Origin: Selaginella moellendorffii | Taxonomy: Eukaryota > Streptophyta > Lycopodiopsida > Selaginellales > Selaginellaceae | NCBI RefSeq assembly: GCF_000143415.4 | Contig: NW_003314357.1 | Span: 393,795-457,794 of the forward strand | Direction: 5' to 3' | DNA length: 64,000 bases | In this document: positions 34,166 through 44,565 of the stretch, piece after piece | How the letters are laid out: the number at the start of each line of letters is the position of its first letter | Position numbering within the stretch: position 1 is the stretch's first letter | Notes under the pieces: generated by a model | Told to the model about the DNA's origin: nothing | What the model saw: the letters and a program-made list of their open reading frames with translations, nothing else | Databases searched by the model: none | Position numbers and translations under genes: made by a program

Positions 34166-36430
34166 TGTGAGACATAAAAATCCCTAGGCTCCAAAGAGGA
34201 GCCGTAAGGGTGCCACGTGGTTATGGCCAAAGCAAAAGCCAAATGAGTGTAACACATTTGGACTAAAAGCTCCGACTTGAAGAGTCGAGAGCGGGAGTGG
34301 AACTCTCGACGGAGTGCTCAAGGAATGAGCATGAAGCAAGCAATAAAAGAGTCTCTAGAAAAAGGGCATAAGAGGACCAACACATGATACGTGGTGGAGT
34401 CCAAGATGGACCCGAGATGGAGTTTGAGATGGACCTGAGATAGAGTCTGAGATGAAGCGAGATGGAATCCGAGATGGAGTTCGAGATGGAGTCTAAGATG
34501 GACCTGAGATGGAGTCTAAGATGGACCGAGATGGAATCCGAGATGGAGTCTGAGATGGAATCTAAGATGGACCCAAGATGGAGTCCAAGATAGACCGAGA
34601 TGGAGTCCGAGATGGACCCGAGATGGATCTGAGATGGAGTCTGAGATGGACCCAAGTGTAAGCAACCAAAGGGAATGACTCAAGAGACGGTCCATGGGGT
34701 TCAAATATAGAGGGAAAGGGCCTAGAATAACAGTGAACCCCCATTTTCAATCAGTTAAGGGTCTTGGGATACTTGGAGTTAAGCGTCCTTGGGTTTGAAT
34801 AGTATTGGGCTGGGTGACTTCCTGGGAAGTCTAAACTCAGGAGCTTACATTTGGTATCAGAGCGGTCTCGGGTCCGACTCTGTTAGTTGGCTATGGGAAT
34901 CACACCACATGTTGATTGAGATCTGGCTGGTCTAATTTGCTCCTGCTGGGCTCAACCCAAGGGGTAGGGTGTCAAGAGAGTGGGGCTCTCGGGAGAGCAG
35001 CTTCTGTTCACGAGGGCGTGAACTTGCAGGGAAGCATGGTGGATTGTAAGCAACCAAAGGGAACGATTCAAGAGACGGTCCATGGGGTTCAAATATAGAG
35101 GGAAAGGGCCCATGAATAAAAGTGCACCCCTTTTTTCAATCGGTTAAGGGTTTTGGGATACTTGGGGTTAAGTGTCCTTGGATTTGAATAGTACTGGGCT
35201 GGGTGACCTCCTGGGAAGTCCAAACTCAGGAGCTTACACTGAAATGGAGTCCGAGATGGTCCTGAGATGGAGTCCGAGAAGGACCCGAGATGAGTTCGAG
35301 GTCGAGACCAAGCCTGTGTCTGAGTCCAAGCTCGAGTCCAAGTCCAAGTCCGAGCCTGAGGGTCAAACCCTAGGGGGTTTGATGAGCTCCAAAAGTATAG
35401 TAAGGGGGAGGACTCCAGTGGAGCTAGTTTGGCTATAGGAAAGTCTAGTTTGGCCCAAGAAGGCTGTACCCAGGTGTTCGGTGATGGGATAACCATTGGG
35501 AAGTCCAAGGCTACTGTATCCAGGTGTTCGGTGATGGGATAACCATTGGGAAGTCCAAGGCTAGAGTGAATATAGACCGACAAGTAGGGTAGTTTGGTGA
35601 AGAGTTCAAGAGTCGGCTCTAGTTCCCCCGAAAGATCAAATGGACGATGCTCCTAGTCAAAACATGGGTGGCACTACCTACTTGGATACCTGGCATGGCT
35701 CAACGGAACCTTGATCTAATCCCATGGCTAGAGCACCCAAAGGCGAAAGGTGGGGAGAGTACCCATGAGGCTCGTGTAAGGCTATGGTGTTCCGAAATAT
35801 TGTCCTAAAGTCCCAGACTATGAAAAGGAAGAGGAGCAGTCCTCTAGTGCAGTGACTAAGGATACGGTCACATGGTGAGGAAGCCTTAAAGTGCAGTGAC
35901 TAAGGATACAGTCACATGGTGAGGAAGCCTTAGAGGACAGTAGGACTTAGAGGTCAGGCTTGCGAGCCTTGTTTCAGTGGTAGTGTTGGCAAACACGGCC
36001 ATAGATAGAAAGAGACTTAATGGGGACTGAAAAAGGGATATTGGGGAAGGTTATTCCCCACATCTGTAGACATCCTAAGGATGCTAAGGAGTGGATTTGG
36101 GATAACCACTCATGGACGGATGGCTTATTCTTGGAGAGACAAGACTGTGATGCAGGTGGTATTGGACCATCAGTGTGGCAAAGATGATTGGGCATGGCCT
36201 TAGCATAATGGGCTAATATGTCGATGATACCTTTAAGTGTTGGTCATAGGATTGGACACATGGAGCACTTGGACCAAGTGCAATGGTTGAGTGGCATGGA
36301 TGTTATTCTTGGGGCTAGCAAGTCCCTAAGTCCAAAATAGGATTTACAAAAAGTTGTGAGTGAGACTCTTCCAAGTGGTCAAAGGTGTGGTTAAGTGACT
36401 AAAGTAAAATGGAAAATTTAGCCACTTACA
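34166..36430 (+). repeat. 3' LTR (copy c) of the long-LTR family, carrying a Cassandra insertion
   Basis: Starts TGTGAGACATAAAA and ends GCCACTTACA, 2,265 bp including a 582-bp Cassandra element (34657-35238), so about 1,683 bp without it. The insertion lies in the GAGATGGAGTCC array. Confidence 0.75.
34657..35238 (+). mobile_element. Cassandra-type TRIM retrotransposon, complete
   Basis: LTRs at 34657-34849 (193 bp) and 35045-35238 (194 bp), both TGTAAGC...GCTTACA. The primer site TTTGGTATCAGAGCGG follows the left LTR, and a purine-rich tract ends at the right LTR. The interior is about 195 bp and non-coding. Each LTR contains a 5S rRNA-like part with the control boxes still recognisable (GTTAAGCGTCCTTGGG, AATAGTA, GGGTGACTTCCTGGGAAGTC), at 34768-34832 in the left LTR. 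5S-bearing LTRs are the mark of the Cassandra family. The flanking 5-mers (CCAAG and CTGAA) do not match. Confidence 0.85.
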
Positions 36431-36643
36431 CGATCCCACTATCTAGTAAAATTTGCATTGGACCGCTATAGAACACGCCCTCCAGCATTAAAGCTGATTC
36501 ATGAGTATCCTTGAGCTCCATCTTTTTCCACATACAGTTGAGTTGATGAGCAATGATCAAAAGCTTTATCCTCCGATCGAAATGGTCGTCCCCATCATCC
36601 TCACGCTGCAAAGTTTGCAACTTTTTAATATCTAACTTACCGT
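36431..36643 (-). pseudogene. protease remnant of the outer element
   Basis: Minus strand: a linker and the aspartic protease start with HESALMLEGV and ILLDSG. It belongs with the gag at 49.9-51.1 kb; the two are separated by the Tat-like insertion. Confidence 0.55.
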
Positions 36644-38097
36644 TGTTAGGGCGTGGCCATGGAGAGAGAGAGAGAGAGAGAGAGGGAATATTTTGGTCCT
36701 CAAAATATTCCCTATCTTCCTTGTATAAAACCCTTGTCCTACAAAGGTAAGGGGGGCATTTTGTGGAGAGCATTCAAGCATTTCTTGTGTTTGAGCGAGC
36801 ATTGGGGGAGGTGCCCCTCCTTCCCCCAACAAATGGTGAACCCGGCATGAATGCACAGCATTTTCTGAGGCATCATTTCTCTCTTTTTCTTTTGGCCACA
36901 GACTTTGGGAACCAATTTCTTGTTCGTCTTGTGGTGGTTTTGTTTGATCTTGGGCGTGTTGGATAGGTCTAGAGCTCCTCTTTCCAGCAAGGTATGGCAC
37001 TCATCAAGCCGTGCTGTATTTAAAGAGATACAATGTTTCTTGGCTCGGTTTGAGGAACAATTTGGGGTTTCCACTTTCTCGCCTAGATCCTTGGACCAAT
37101 TTCTCAAAGGAGTGCATTTGGGCTTGTAGATCTGGCCTAGATATATGAGTAGTGGTGATTCTTGGTGTTAGATTTGGCCAAATTGGTGGCATGCAAAAGG
37201 ATTTTTCTTCTCCAGCTAAATTGGGTCATCTTTGTAATAAGAATTTGTGCTCCTCCGGGCTTTTTTTTGGATGTCGTTTGTTTCTAGAGGTGCTCCTAGC
37301 CTAGGCTTTCCAAAAATACCAACGGCGCTTTAGTATCGATCTACATTAGTGACATGCACATGTTTTTCCACAATATTAGGATTCTAGGCTACCTCTTCTT
37401 GGGCTTCTTCCCAAATTCCTGCAATAAAGGGTAGATAGGGTTGAGCCCTTTCCAACGAGCTCACCAACAGTCCAAATGGGGAAGGATTGAGACCAAAGGA
37501 CTCATTTTTCTCTTTTGGGCTAAACTTTGTTAAGGGTTCCTTGGGAACGAAGCAATCTTCAAGGAATAGGTAGGTGTAGGAACAGGAACAAGAGTTGGCA
37601 TAGGAATAGGGATAGTAGGAGCAAGCGCAGGAGTAGGAGTGAGAGCAGGGGGTTACCAGTTATAGGTTATAGGTCCCCAGTTACCGATTACTAGTTACCG
37701 GTTACCAGCTACTCCAACGGCTACGCCAGCAACTACTTTGGCAATTACCCTACGGGTCAACGATTATATGTGGTCGAGGCCAATCTCCTTCCATTTTCAC
37801 CCTTATTTCTCTTCATCACAGCCATTTTAGGCAACTTTGAGCAACTTGAGCACTAGCCTATAGTCTTCTTGCTCCTGTCAACCTAGTTGCCTTGACTAGG
37901 CATTTGCAATGTTTAGGGTATTCAATACTAGTACAAACTAGACATGCAACAAATTGGCACCCTTTTACCATACCTCAAGGCCCTAGATATGGAGTAAACT
38001 TTCTAACATCCAAAGGCAACTTAGGTATGACACAACACCTTCTCAGGTCGAGTCTTCTTCATCCTCGGCAGATTCCAGTGACGTAGATCTATGAGCT

Positions 38098-39420
38098 ATG
38101 GCGCAGCCACCTTTAGCTCGACCTCAGCTCCATGTTCTGCAAAGGGGGAGTGATCTGCCGACCTTCTCAGGTGTTGGAACAGTCTCTCCAACATCTCATA
38201 TCAGTCACTTTGATTACTACTTCACCACAAACATGATCGTCAACGATGATTGTATGTGCCGCAACTTCTTGCAGCCTCTCGAAGGCAAAGCAGCAATTTG
38301 TGTAGATTCTCTCCTCCCAGAGGACCAGATAGACTTCCAGACACTACTTGCTTCTTTCAAAGAATGTTTCATTGAAGAAAAACCCACAAATCAGCTACTT
38401 GTCGACCTCTTTTCGTTCTGGCAGGGTGCTCACGAGTCTGTTCCCAACTACATCACCCGGTTTCGAGCATACTGGAAGTAGTGTTGGGATCACAGGGTGG
38501 TCCAAGATGAGCAACAGGGGATCACAGCATTCACGGTAGGTCTGTGTGTTAACTTGCAGCAGAAACTTCTTAAGAAGACATTCAAGTCTTGCCACGAGGC
38601 ATTTTCATTTGCCACGAAGCTGGAAAGAGAGCTTCTTGTCGACCTGGGGATTGCTAGAGTTGATTTTGACTAAGCCATCACCCTGTCAGAGTCATCTTGG
38701 GCAGCTGTTTGCCTGTCCACACCAAAGCCCATCACTATTGCGCATACACCTCCGGCTATTGAGAACTTTGCCAACGAGATGCGGCAGCTGAAGGAGATCA
38801 TTCTTCAGCAACAATCATACCATGACAAACTGCTCTAGGAGCTAGTGGAGTCCAAGAAAGAGGCTGCTACAGCTCGGGAACATAGATTTAAGTCCCATTG
38901 GTGCACTCACAGCGAGATGAACACACACAACATGCAACGCTGCTTCAAGGTTCACCCAGAGCTTCGGCCTCCATCTTCTTAACATATCCAACAACATCCC
39001 TTCGTTGATAATTCCACATCGTCTCGGAGTCCAGAGACATATCAGGAGTAGTTGGAGGGACAAGCAATTGAGGCAGCCCCTTCATCAAGCAAAGGCAAGC
39101 CACCAGCCTCATCAGTCAACACGATTTTGGTAGCCAAGGAACTCTATAGGCAACAACAGCAAACCATAGCCACTCGAGCCCAAGCAAAAGAGAAGGCAAC
39201 TGCTTAGCCTACCATAGATCCCCCAGCATCGGTTGAGAGTGAATCTCTGTTGACACCAGATCTAGTGACACAGAAGGTGGCTTGTAAGCTTCTCTTCAAA
39301 TCATTACTCTCTTCTCCTCCTGAAATCTCACCAACAGCTATTCCTGTTCTTCAACAGCTGGTGGACACTCCTGTCACCTTTTCACTCCAAGACATGTTGT
39401 GTCCTTTCCCGGGATTCAGC
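38098..39420 (+). pseudogene. gag of the Tat-like element
   Basis: A capsid-like frame with LPTFSG, FKECFIEEKPTNQLLVDLFSFWQ and VPNYITRF. Stops at about 38479, 38672, 38836, 38980, 39048, 39205 and 39420 all lie where a Gln codon fits the frame (TAG or TAA for CAG or CAA), and no frameshift is needed. Confidence 0.65.
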
Positions 39421-39444
39421 TAGTGTTTAGAGGAGTTTGCACGG

Positions 39445-39900
39445 TTGGGAACACTAGAGAGCATTCTCAAGAGGACTCCTCAAGAGGTGCACATTGTCAA
39501 CATGACAAGACATGGTGGAGATCCTAGTCCATTCTTCATCCCGGTGCAGATTGGTACTTCCTCTTGTAGGATGGATGCTCTAGTTGACTCCGGTTCTGGA
39601 AGCAACATATCTCTCTCAAAGCTGCCCTTTCAGCATAGCTATAGGTCACTGAGAACTCCTCCATCGTGCTCAAGACCTTCGCCAACAACACCGTTCCTCC
39701 AACGGGCATTTGTTGTGGTCTCAAGGTCTCAGTGCAGGGTGTTCTAAGGTAGATTTCCTCGTGGTTGACTACCAACATCTTGGAACGTCCTCTTTGAAGG
39801 ACTCTATCATCCTTGGCCACTCATGGCAAATCACAGCCCATTGCACCATCAACAGCGCACAAGGCAAGATGGAAATTAGCGATGGAACCCATAGAGCCAC
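39445..39900 (+). pseudogene. aspartic protease of the Tat-like element
   Basis: The active-site segment ALVDSGSGSNIS has DSG. The continuation shifts frame near 39720, where the adjoining frame supplies a protease-like second half (SIILGHSW). Confidence 0.6.
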
Positions 39901-40798
39901 CTTTCTCAACAACCACAGCAGAGCTCTTTCTCAGCAAGCCCAACAGGCTCAAACTAAGATGACCTCCACTCTTGAGCTCACAGAGGTTTTTCCTAAGTTG
40001 GCGGTGGAGTCGACCATCTATATGACGAATGCTTTCTCATGCAATGCAATCGATATTGTTGGAGGTGAGTCAGATAGCTTGAGACATCCATTAGCCTTAC
40101 TCTCTTTATTTGAGAGTAAGGCCGAACCTTTAGCCATGCCCTCTTTATTTGATGGTGGGGCTTATAGGGTACGGACTCCCATATCCAGCTTTCTGGAGTG
40201 TTTCTCGATAGAGAAGGGCTTCTTGATTTGTTTCTTGTATGGGACCAACTCTCTCTTATGGAGCTTGAGGACACAGTCCCTCCAGACCAGGTACATCTTC
40301 CACAAGACCCAGCCAAACTCAATCCTCCTTAGCAACTATCTGAGATGTCACATAGCCAGCATCTTCCTACTAAAATCGCAGTAGCTGAAGACTCCAAGCG
40401 TATTTTGTCATGCCATTTCTTAGAGACGGAAGATGACATTCAGATACACAATTGGTAGAAAGAATCAAGCCAATCGGACATGCTGCATGTGAGTTTAAAA
40501 TTTCCTTGCTCTTTGAGTTTAAATTTTCTTTAGCTCTTTGAGTTTAAAATTTCCTACTGTGGAGTTCCCGGTATAAATCCAAGTGTATTACACTAAAACT
40601 TTAGCACCGAACTTGGACTTGACTTTGGTGGAGGATCTTCCTTCACTTGTAGAGTACTTGGCTACAATCCTTACATTGGATATTGAGCACTCAGAGCATC
40701 AGAAGCAAAGAGAACAACAGACAAAGACCACGGATCCAACAACAACATTTTTGCCTGACTTGCCAGAGACGGTCTTGCCAGATGTGGTGTCCCCAGCA

Positions 40799-41205
40799 TC
40801 TTTATTTGAAGACGAGGACACTCTTATGATTACAGCTTATTTTGAGGGTGCTTTCTGCCCCAAAAACCAGGTTGCCGGCATTAAAGTTTGGATGATTGAT
40901 TCTGTGGAGAACAAAGTAGCCGACCTCTCTATCACTTTGCTAGCAACATCAGCTAATGAAGTAGAGTACTTGGCGGCTATTAGTGCCATGAAGTTGGCCA
41001 CAGATCTCAAGTTTAGGCAAGTCACTTTCATTGGAGATACACAACTTATCATACACCAACTTACTGGAGAATACCAAGTCCGCAAAGAGAACCTGAAAGA
41101 GCTATGGCAGCGGGCGGTCAACCTGAAGGATGAGTTCTTTTAAGTGACTTTTCAAAATGTCCCTCGTGAAGAAAACTTTTGGGCAGATAGGTTATCACAT
41201 TAAGC
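40799..41205 (+). pseudogene. extra (plant/archaeal-type) RNase H domain, placed before the polymerase
   Basis: Pattern of the additional RNase H of Tat-lineage elements: YFEGAF (first acidic residue Glu for Asp), NEVEYLAAISAMKLATDL, FIGDTQLIIHQLTGEY, then after one TAA the end segment NVPREENFWADRL. Acidic residues for metal binding are therefore E, E, D, D. It lies about 300 bp before the reverse transcriptase, whereas in Tat elements as usually described it follows the first RNase H. Confidence 0.6.
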
Positions 41206-41464
41206 AATCACCATGATGTGGGAGGCAAAAGGCACTCCCTGCTCTTTGGTTTCCAAGGTCAGGGAGGAATCTAAGATAGATGAGCCCCTTGAGTCCAAGT
41301 TTTCTCTAGAATCCAAGGTTCATGCTGTTTTCCTAGGTGATGACAAGGATCTGGTGTTTATTGCCATATCACTTGCTTCAACAAATGCAGCAAAGCTCTT
41401 GGATCTCCTTCATTGTTTCAAGGACATATTTTCTTGGGATTATAGCTAGCTTCTAAAAGTTCCC

Positions 41465-41905
41465 ATGGACATAATTATGCATAGTATTGTGCTTTCAGAG
41501 ACAGCCAAACCAGTCTGTCAAAAGATGCAGCGTTTTAGTCTGGCAGCTCACTTAGAGATGAAGTTGGAGATCAAGCAACTTCTGGCAGCCGGCTTTATTT
41601 ACCCTTTGGAGAGCTCAGAGTGGGTGGCCAATCTCATTCCTGCATGCAAGGCAAATGGAAAACTTTGCCTCTATGTTGACTTTAGAGACTTGAACAAGGC
41701 AACTGCAAAAGATCACTTTCTGACTCTATTTATCGATGCGATTGTGGATGAGATGGCTGGACACTGTTACTATTCTTTCATGGATGGCTTATCATGGTAC
41801 AACCAGATCTTCATTCATCCCGATCATCGAGATCTTATGGCATTCCAGACACCTTAGGGTGTCTTCACTTTCAACGTCCTCCCGTTTGGCTTGTGTAACA
41901 CTTGA
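41465..41905 (+). pseudogene. reverse transcriptase of the Tat-like element
   Basis: Contains VDFRDLNKATAKDHF and SFMDGLSWYNQI (fingers and palm), then a TAG where TGG is expected before GVFTFNVLPFGLCN. The catalytic box and thumb are missing; a deletion near 41905 joins the palm to the RNase H region. Confidence 0.75.
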
Positions 41906-41914
41906 GGTGAGTCC

Positions 41915-42250
41915 CAGCAACAAGCCTTTGAATCACTAAAGCAGTCACTCCGCATGGCCCCAGTACTCCAACCACCAGAGCGACAACTTCCTTTTGACAT
42001 TTACATCACAACGGGTATAGAGGCTTTTGGAGTATGCCTTTGCCAATGTTCACAGCCTGGCAAGCCACCACATGCAACATACTATGCCTCACATTCGTTC
42101 AAGGAGACTGAGAAGAAGTACGTGTACGTGGATGCGGAAAAAGAAGCAATGGTTGTTGTTTACACCTTGGAGCGATTTTGTCACTTTCTCACTGAAGCCT
42201 ATATCCATTTCCATGTCTATTTTAATGTGCTGACCTTTATTTTACAGTGA
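41915..42250 (+). pseudogene. RNase H of the Tat-like element
   Basis: Contains QQAFESLKQSLRMAPVL, LPFDIYITTG and HATYYASHSFKETEKKYVYVDAEKEAMVVVYTLERFCHFL, the usual order of the retroviral-type RNase H, then ends at a stop. Confidence 0.7.
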
Positions 42251-42316
42251 CCTGTTCACAGTCCTTGTACTTTATCTTGGATTATCACCATCCAAGAGTT
42301 CCAGCCAACGTTTCAC

Positions 42317-42535
42317 ATGCGGTGGAAGTGTGTGATGGATCTGAGCGAGTTCCTGGTTGCTGAAGCTACTTCCTTTGTGGTCCCAGCAACATTACAGGAC
42401 ATTGCAGTGTACCTGGATTTAGGTCAGATCCCAGCAAATTCCTCACCAGTGCAACAAAAGGCATTGGAGATTCAAGCACGGGGGTTTTGCCTTCTCGACA
42501 GACACCTTTACAGGAGGACTTCTCAGGAAGTTTTG
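42317..42535 (+). pseudogene. start of the integrase of the Tat-like element
   Basis: The linker and integrase start (ALEIQARGFCLLDRHLYRRTSQEVLL) break off at about 42535, where unrelated sequence begins. The matching integrase end is at 47930-48340. The catalytic core is absent. Confidence 0.55.
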
Positions 42536-42952
42536 TTGCGGAGCAGTAGGAGCAGCTACCATGCCCCCAGTAGCCTCTATAGTAGATCCACCTATAATGC
42601 TACCAATAAAGTCCTCAGCTGGTTCATCTACCTCGCCATGAGCAGCCTCAACAACCGAAGGCACAACACCCCCACCACCGCCAACATCAGATGCAAGTAC
42701 CCCACCACCAATACCCGCAGCCTCAGGAGCACCAATACCAACAGCCTCAATAACACCAACATCGATTTGAGTGTTCATCTCAACATCTACGTCATTGTTA
42801 TGCTCATCGTTGCCTCTAGCATGACTAGCCAAAACTTCATTGGATACTTGAGATGAATCTCCACTCAATCGGCCAAGCCCACAGCGATCAAGGCGGTTGC
42901 CTTTTCCTGGAGATCGAGACCATTGAGGCTGGCCTCGGCGCTTCCTCTAAAA
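42530..42952 (-). pseudogene. truncated exon of an unknown nuclear-type protein
   Basis: The minus strand, after a splice-acceptor-like TTTTAG ending at 42953, is open for about 140 codons in phase 0: a basic start (RKRRGQPQW), a polar stretch with DEHNNDVDVEM, then Gly/Val/Ala-rich low complexity. It stops at the junction with the Tat integrase. The basic second-exon style resembles exon 2 of the ParB/methyltransferase gene (58.3-54.2 kb). No start codon could be assigned. It may instead be a piece of an unrelated gene. Confidence 0.3.
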
Positions 42953-43154
42953 TAAAAAGCAAAACTATTATAACATCTAACTTGTAATGTAAAGCAAATC
43001 TATGGCATTTTAAGTTCAAATCCCTTATTGGAAGTTTCAGGGGCAGTCAAGGTTGATTTATATCTGCTCTCACAAGAAAAGTTTGTAAGTAAAAGATGTG
43101 AAAATAGATTGTAAACTACAAGAAATGCAAAGGAAAAAAACATAAGTCACTGGG

Positions 43155-43690
43155 AGAGGTTGGTTCATGCGAGAACTGACCTCACCCTACCTCTCGAGAA
43201 AAAGGAAAAACACAACAAGATTATGAGAGAGGTCAGTTCGCGCAAAAACTGACATCTTCCACCCTATAATTTTCATATGAAATGCCCCATCAAGTCAATG
43301 AAATAAAAAAAAAAACCTTGAAGATGTCGGTTCGCACAAGAACTGACATTTCAATCTCTCTCTATTTTCAAAAATATAGAAATCTCACCACTAGAAACAT
43401 GAAAAAAATCAAGAAAGCTCGCTTCTAGAAAAAATGAAGGTGGGGAGATGTCGGTTTGCGCGCGAACTGATCTTTCCCACCCCTTCAACAAGGAAAAAAA
43501 ATGTAAAAAATGAGGTAGAGATAGGCAAAAAGCTAAACAGAAAATGAAATAGAATGCTAAGAGATGTCGGTTCGCACAAGAATCGACATCTTTGTCCCTC
43601 AAGAGAAAACAAAAGTTGAGAAAACAGAAACTTCTAATGGAAGCAAGAAAGTGAAGAGACATCAGTTCACGTGCGAACCGACCTTCTCAA
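43155..43690. repeat. third palindrome array: six copies of a ~30-bp palindrome
   Basis: Copies at about 43155-43184, 43225-43258, 43321-43350, 43445-43475, 43561-43593 and 43655-43687. The arm is GATGTCGGTTCGC with its complement GCGAACTGACATC, around a variable centre. Further copy at 47868-47897. The sequence is unrelated to the 22-bp family of 1.5-10.5 kb and the 32-bp family at 57.9 kb. Confidence 0.85.
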
Positions 43691-43925
43691 GGAAGCATAC
43701 CTTGTTTGAGGAGCGTCTTGAAGCACATTGCTTGATTGAAGTGCCTTTCTCTTGCCCTTCCTTGCTCAAGCACGCTTTTCTCTCGCCCTTTGCTACTCAA
43801 ACCCTAGGTGTAAAACCCTAAAAATCAACGGACGTGATCAATAGTCACGATCAATGGCCACGATTTTCATTCTTTTTGATGGTGATCAATGGACACAATC
43901 ATTCAATGCTTTAGATATTAAGATA

Positions 43926-44261
43926 TGTATAATTGATCGTGAGAGGAATAATATTGTTGAAATGAATGTGGTTGTGAGTGAGAAGTGCCAGTTAATCACA
44001 AAAGTTGTAGTATTGATTGTTTGTTCTCCCTTTCATTTCCATGCTCTCTTCCCTTCGGAAAAACCACGCACAAACCAACCTTTCCGAGCTTGAGTCTCTC
44101 TCACTTGTCACAAAAGAATGAAACTCTCTTGAAGGGAAGAGAGCATGGAAATGAGAGGGAGAACAAACAATCAATGCTACAACTTTTGTGATTGACTAAT
44201 GCTTCTTACTCATAACCACATTCATTTCAACAATATTATTCCTCTCACAATCAATTATACA
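43926..44261. repeat. foldback: 131-bp inverted repeat with a 74-bp loop
   Basis: Arm 43926-44056 and arm 44131-44261 are reverse complements with few differences (for example ATAATTGATYGTGAGAGG and GAATAATATTGTTGAAATG). A transcript would form a long hairpin. It lies about 300 bp before the MULE-like gene, so it may be paired terminal inverted repeats, a MITE, or a silencing hairpin. Confidence 0.85.
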
Positions 44262-44565
44262 ATTAATATAGGTGCTCTTTAAGATTCTCATATCTCTCTA
44301 GATTCTAAACGGTTGTATATTTTGTTAAAATAATTAACTTGTCCTTTGCAAGGACATAGCTAATTAATGCTCACAATACAGAAGAATATCTTTGCTCTTT
44401 CTTGTTAGTTTCTTCCCAAGCTTTTTCTAAGTGCTCGAGCAAGGAGAAGATATGAGAGAATTTTATTTGAAGTTCGATCAAGAGCCCCCAATTGTTTTCT
44501 CTAAGAGTGTTATATAAGAGAGCTTCCTCTACAAAAGATTCAAGCTAAAGCCAAGATCAGTTAAT

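Noticed and set aside
38098-42250. Reassigned genetic code (TAA and TAG read as Gln)
   Set aside because: Many stops sit at Gln positions, but others replace Trp (TAG at about 41857) or Arg (TGA), and intact genes here use only CAA and CAG for Gln. Deamination-type decay explains all of them.
43155-43690. CRISPR-like array
   Set aside because: Copies are imperfect palindromes with variable centres and irregular spacing in a plant genome; no direct identical repeats and no associated genes.
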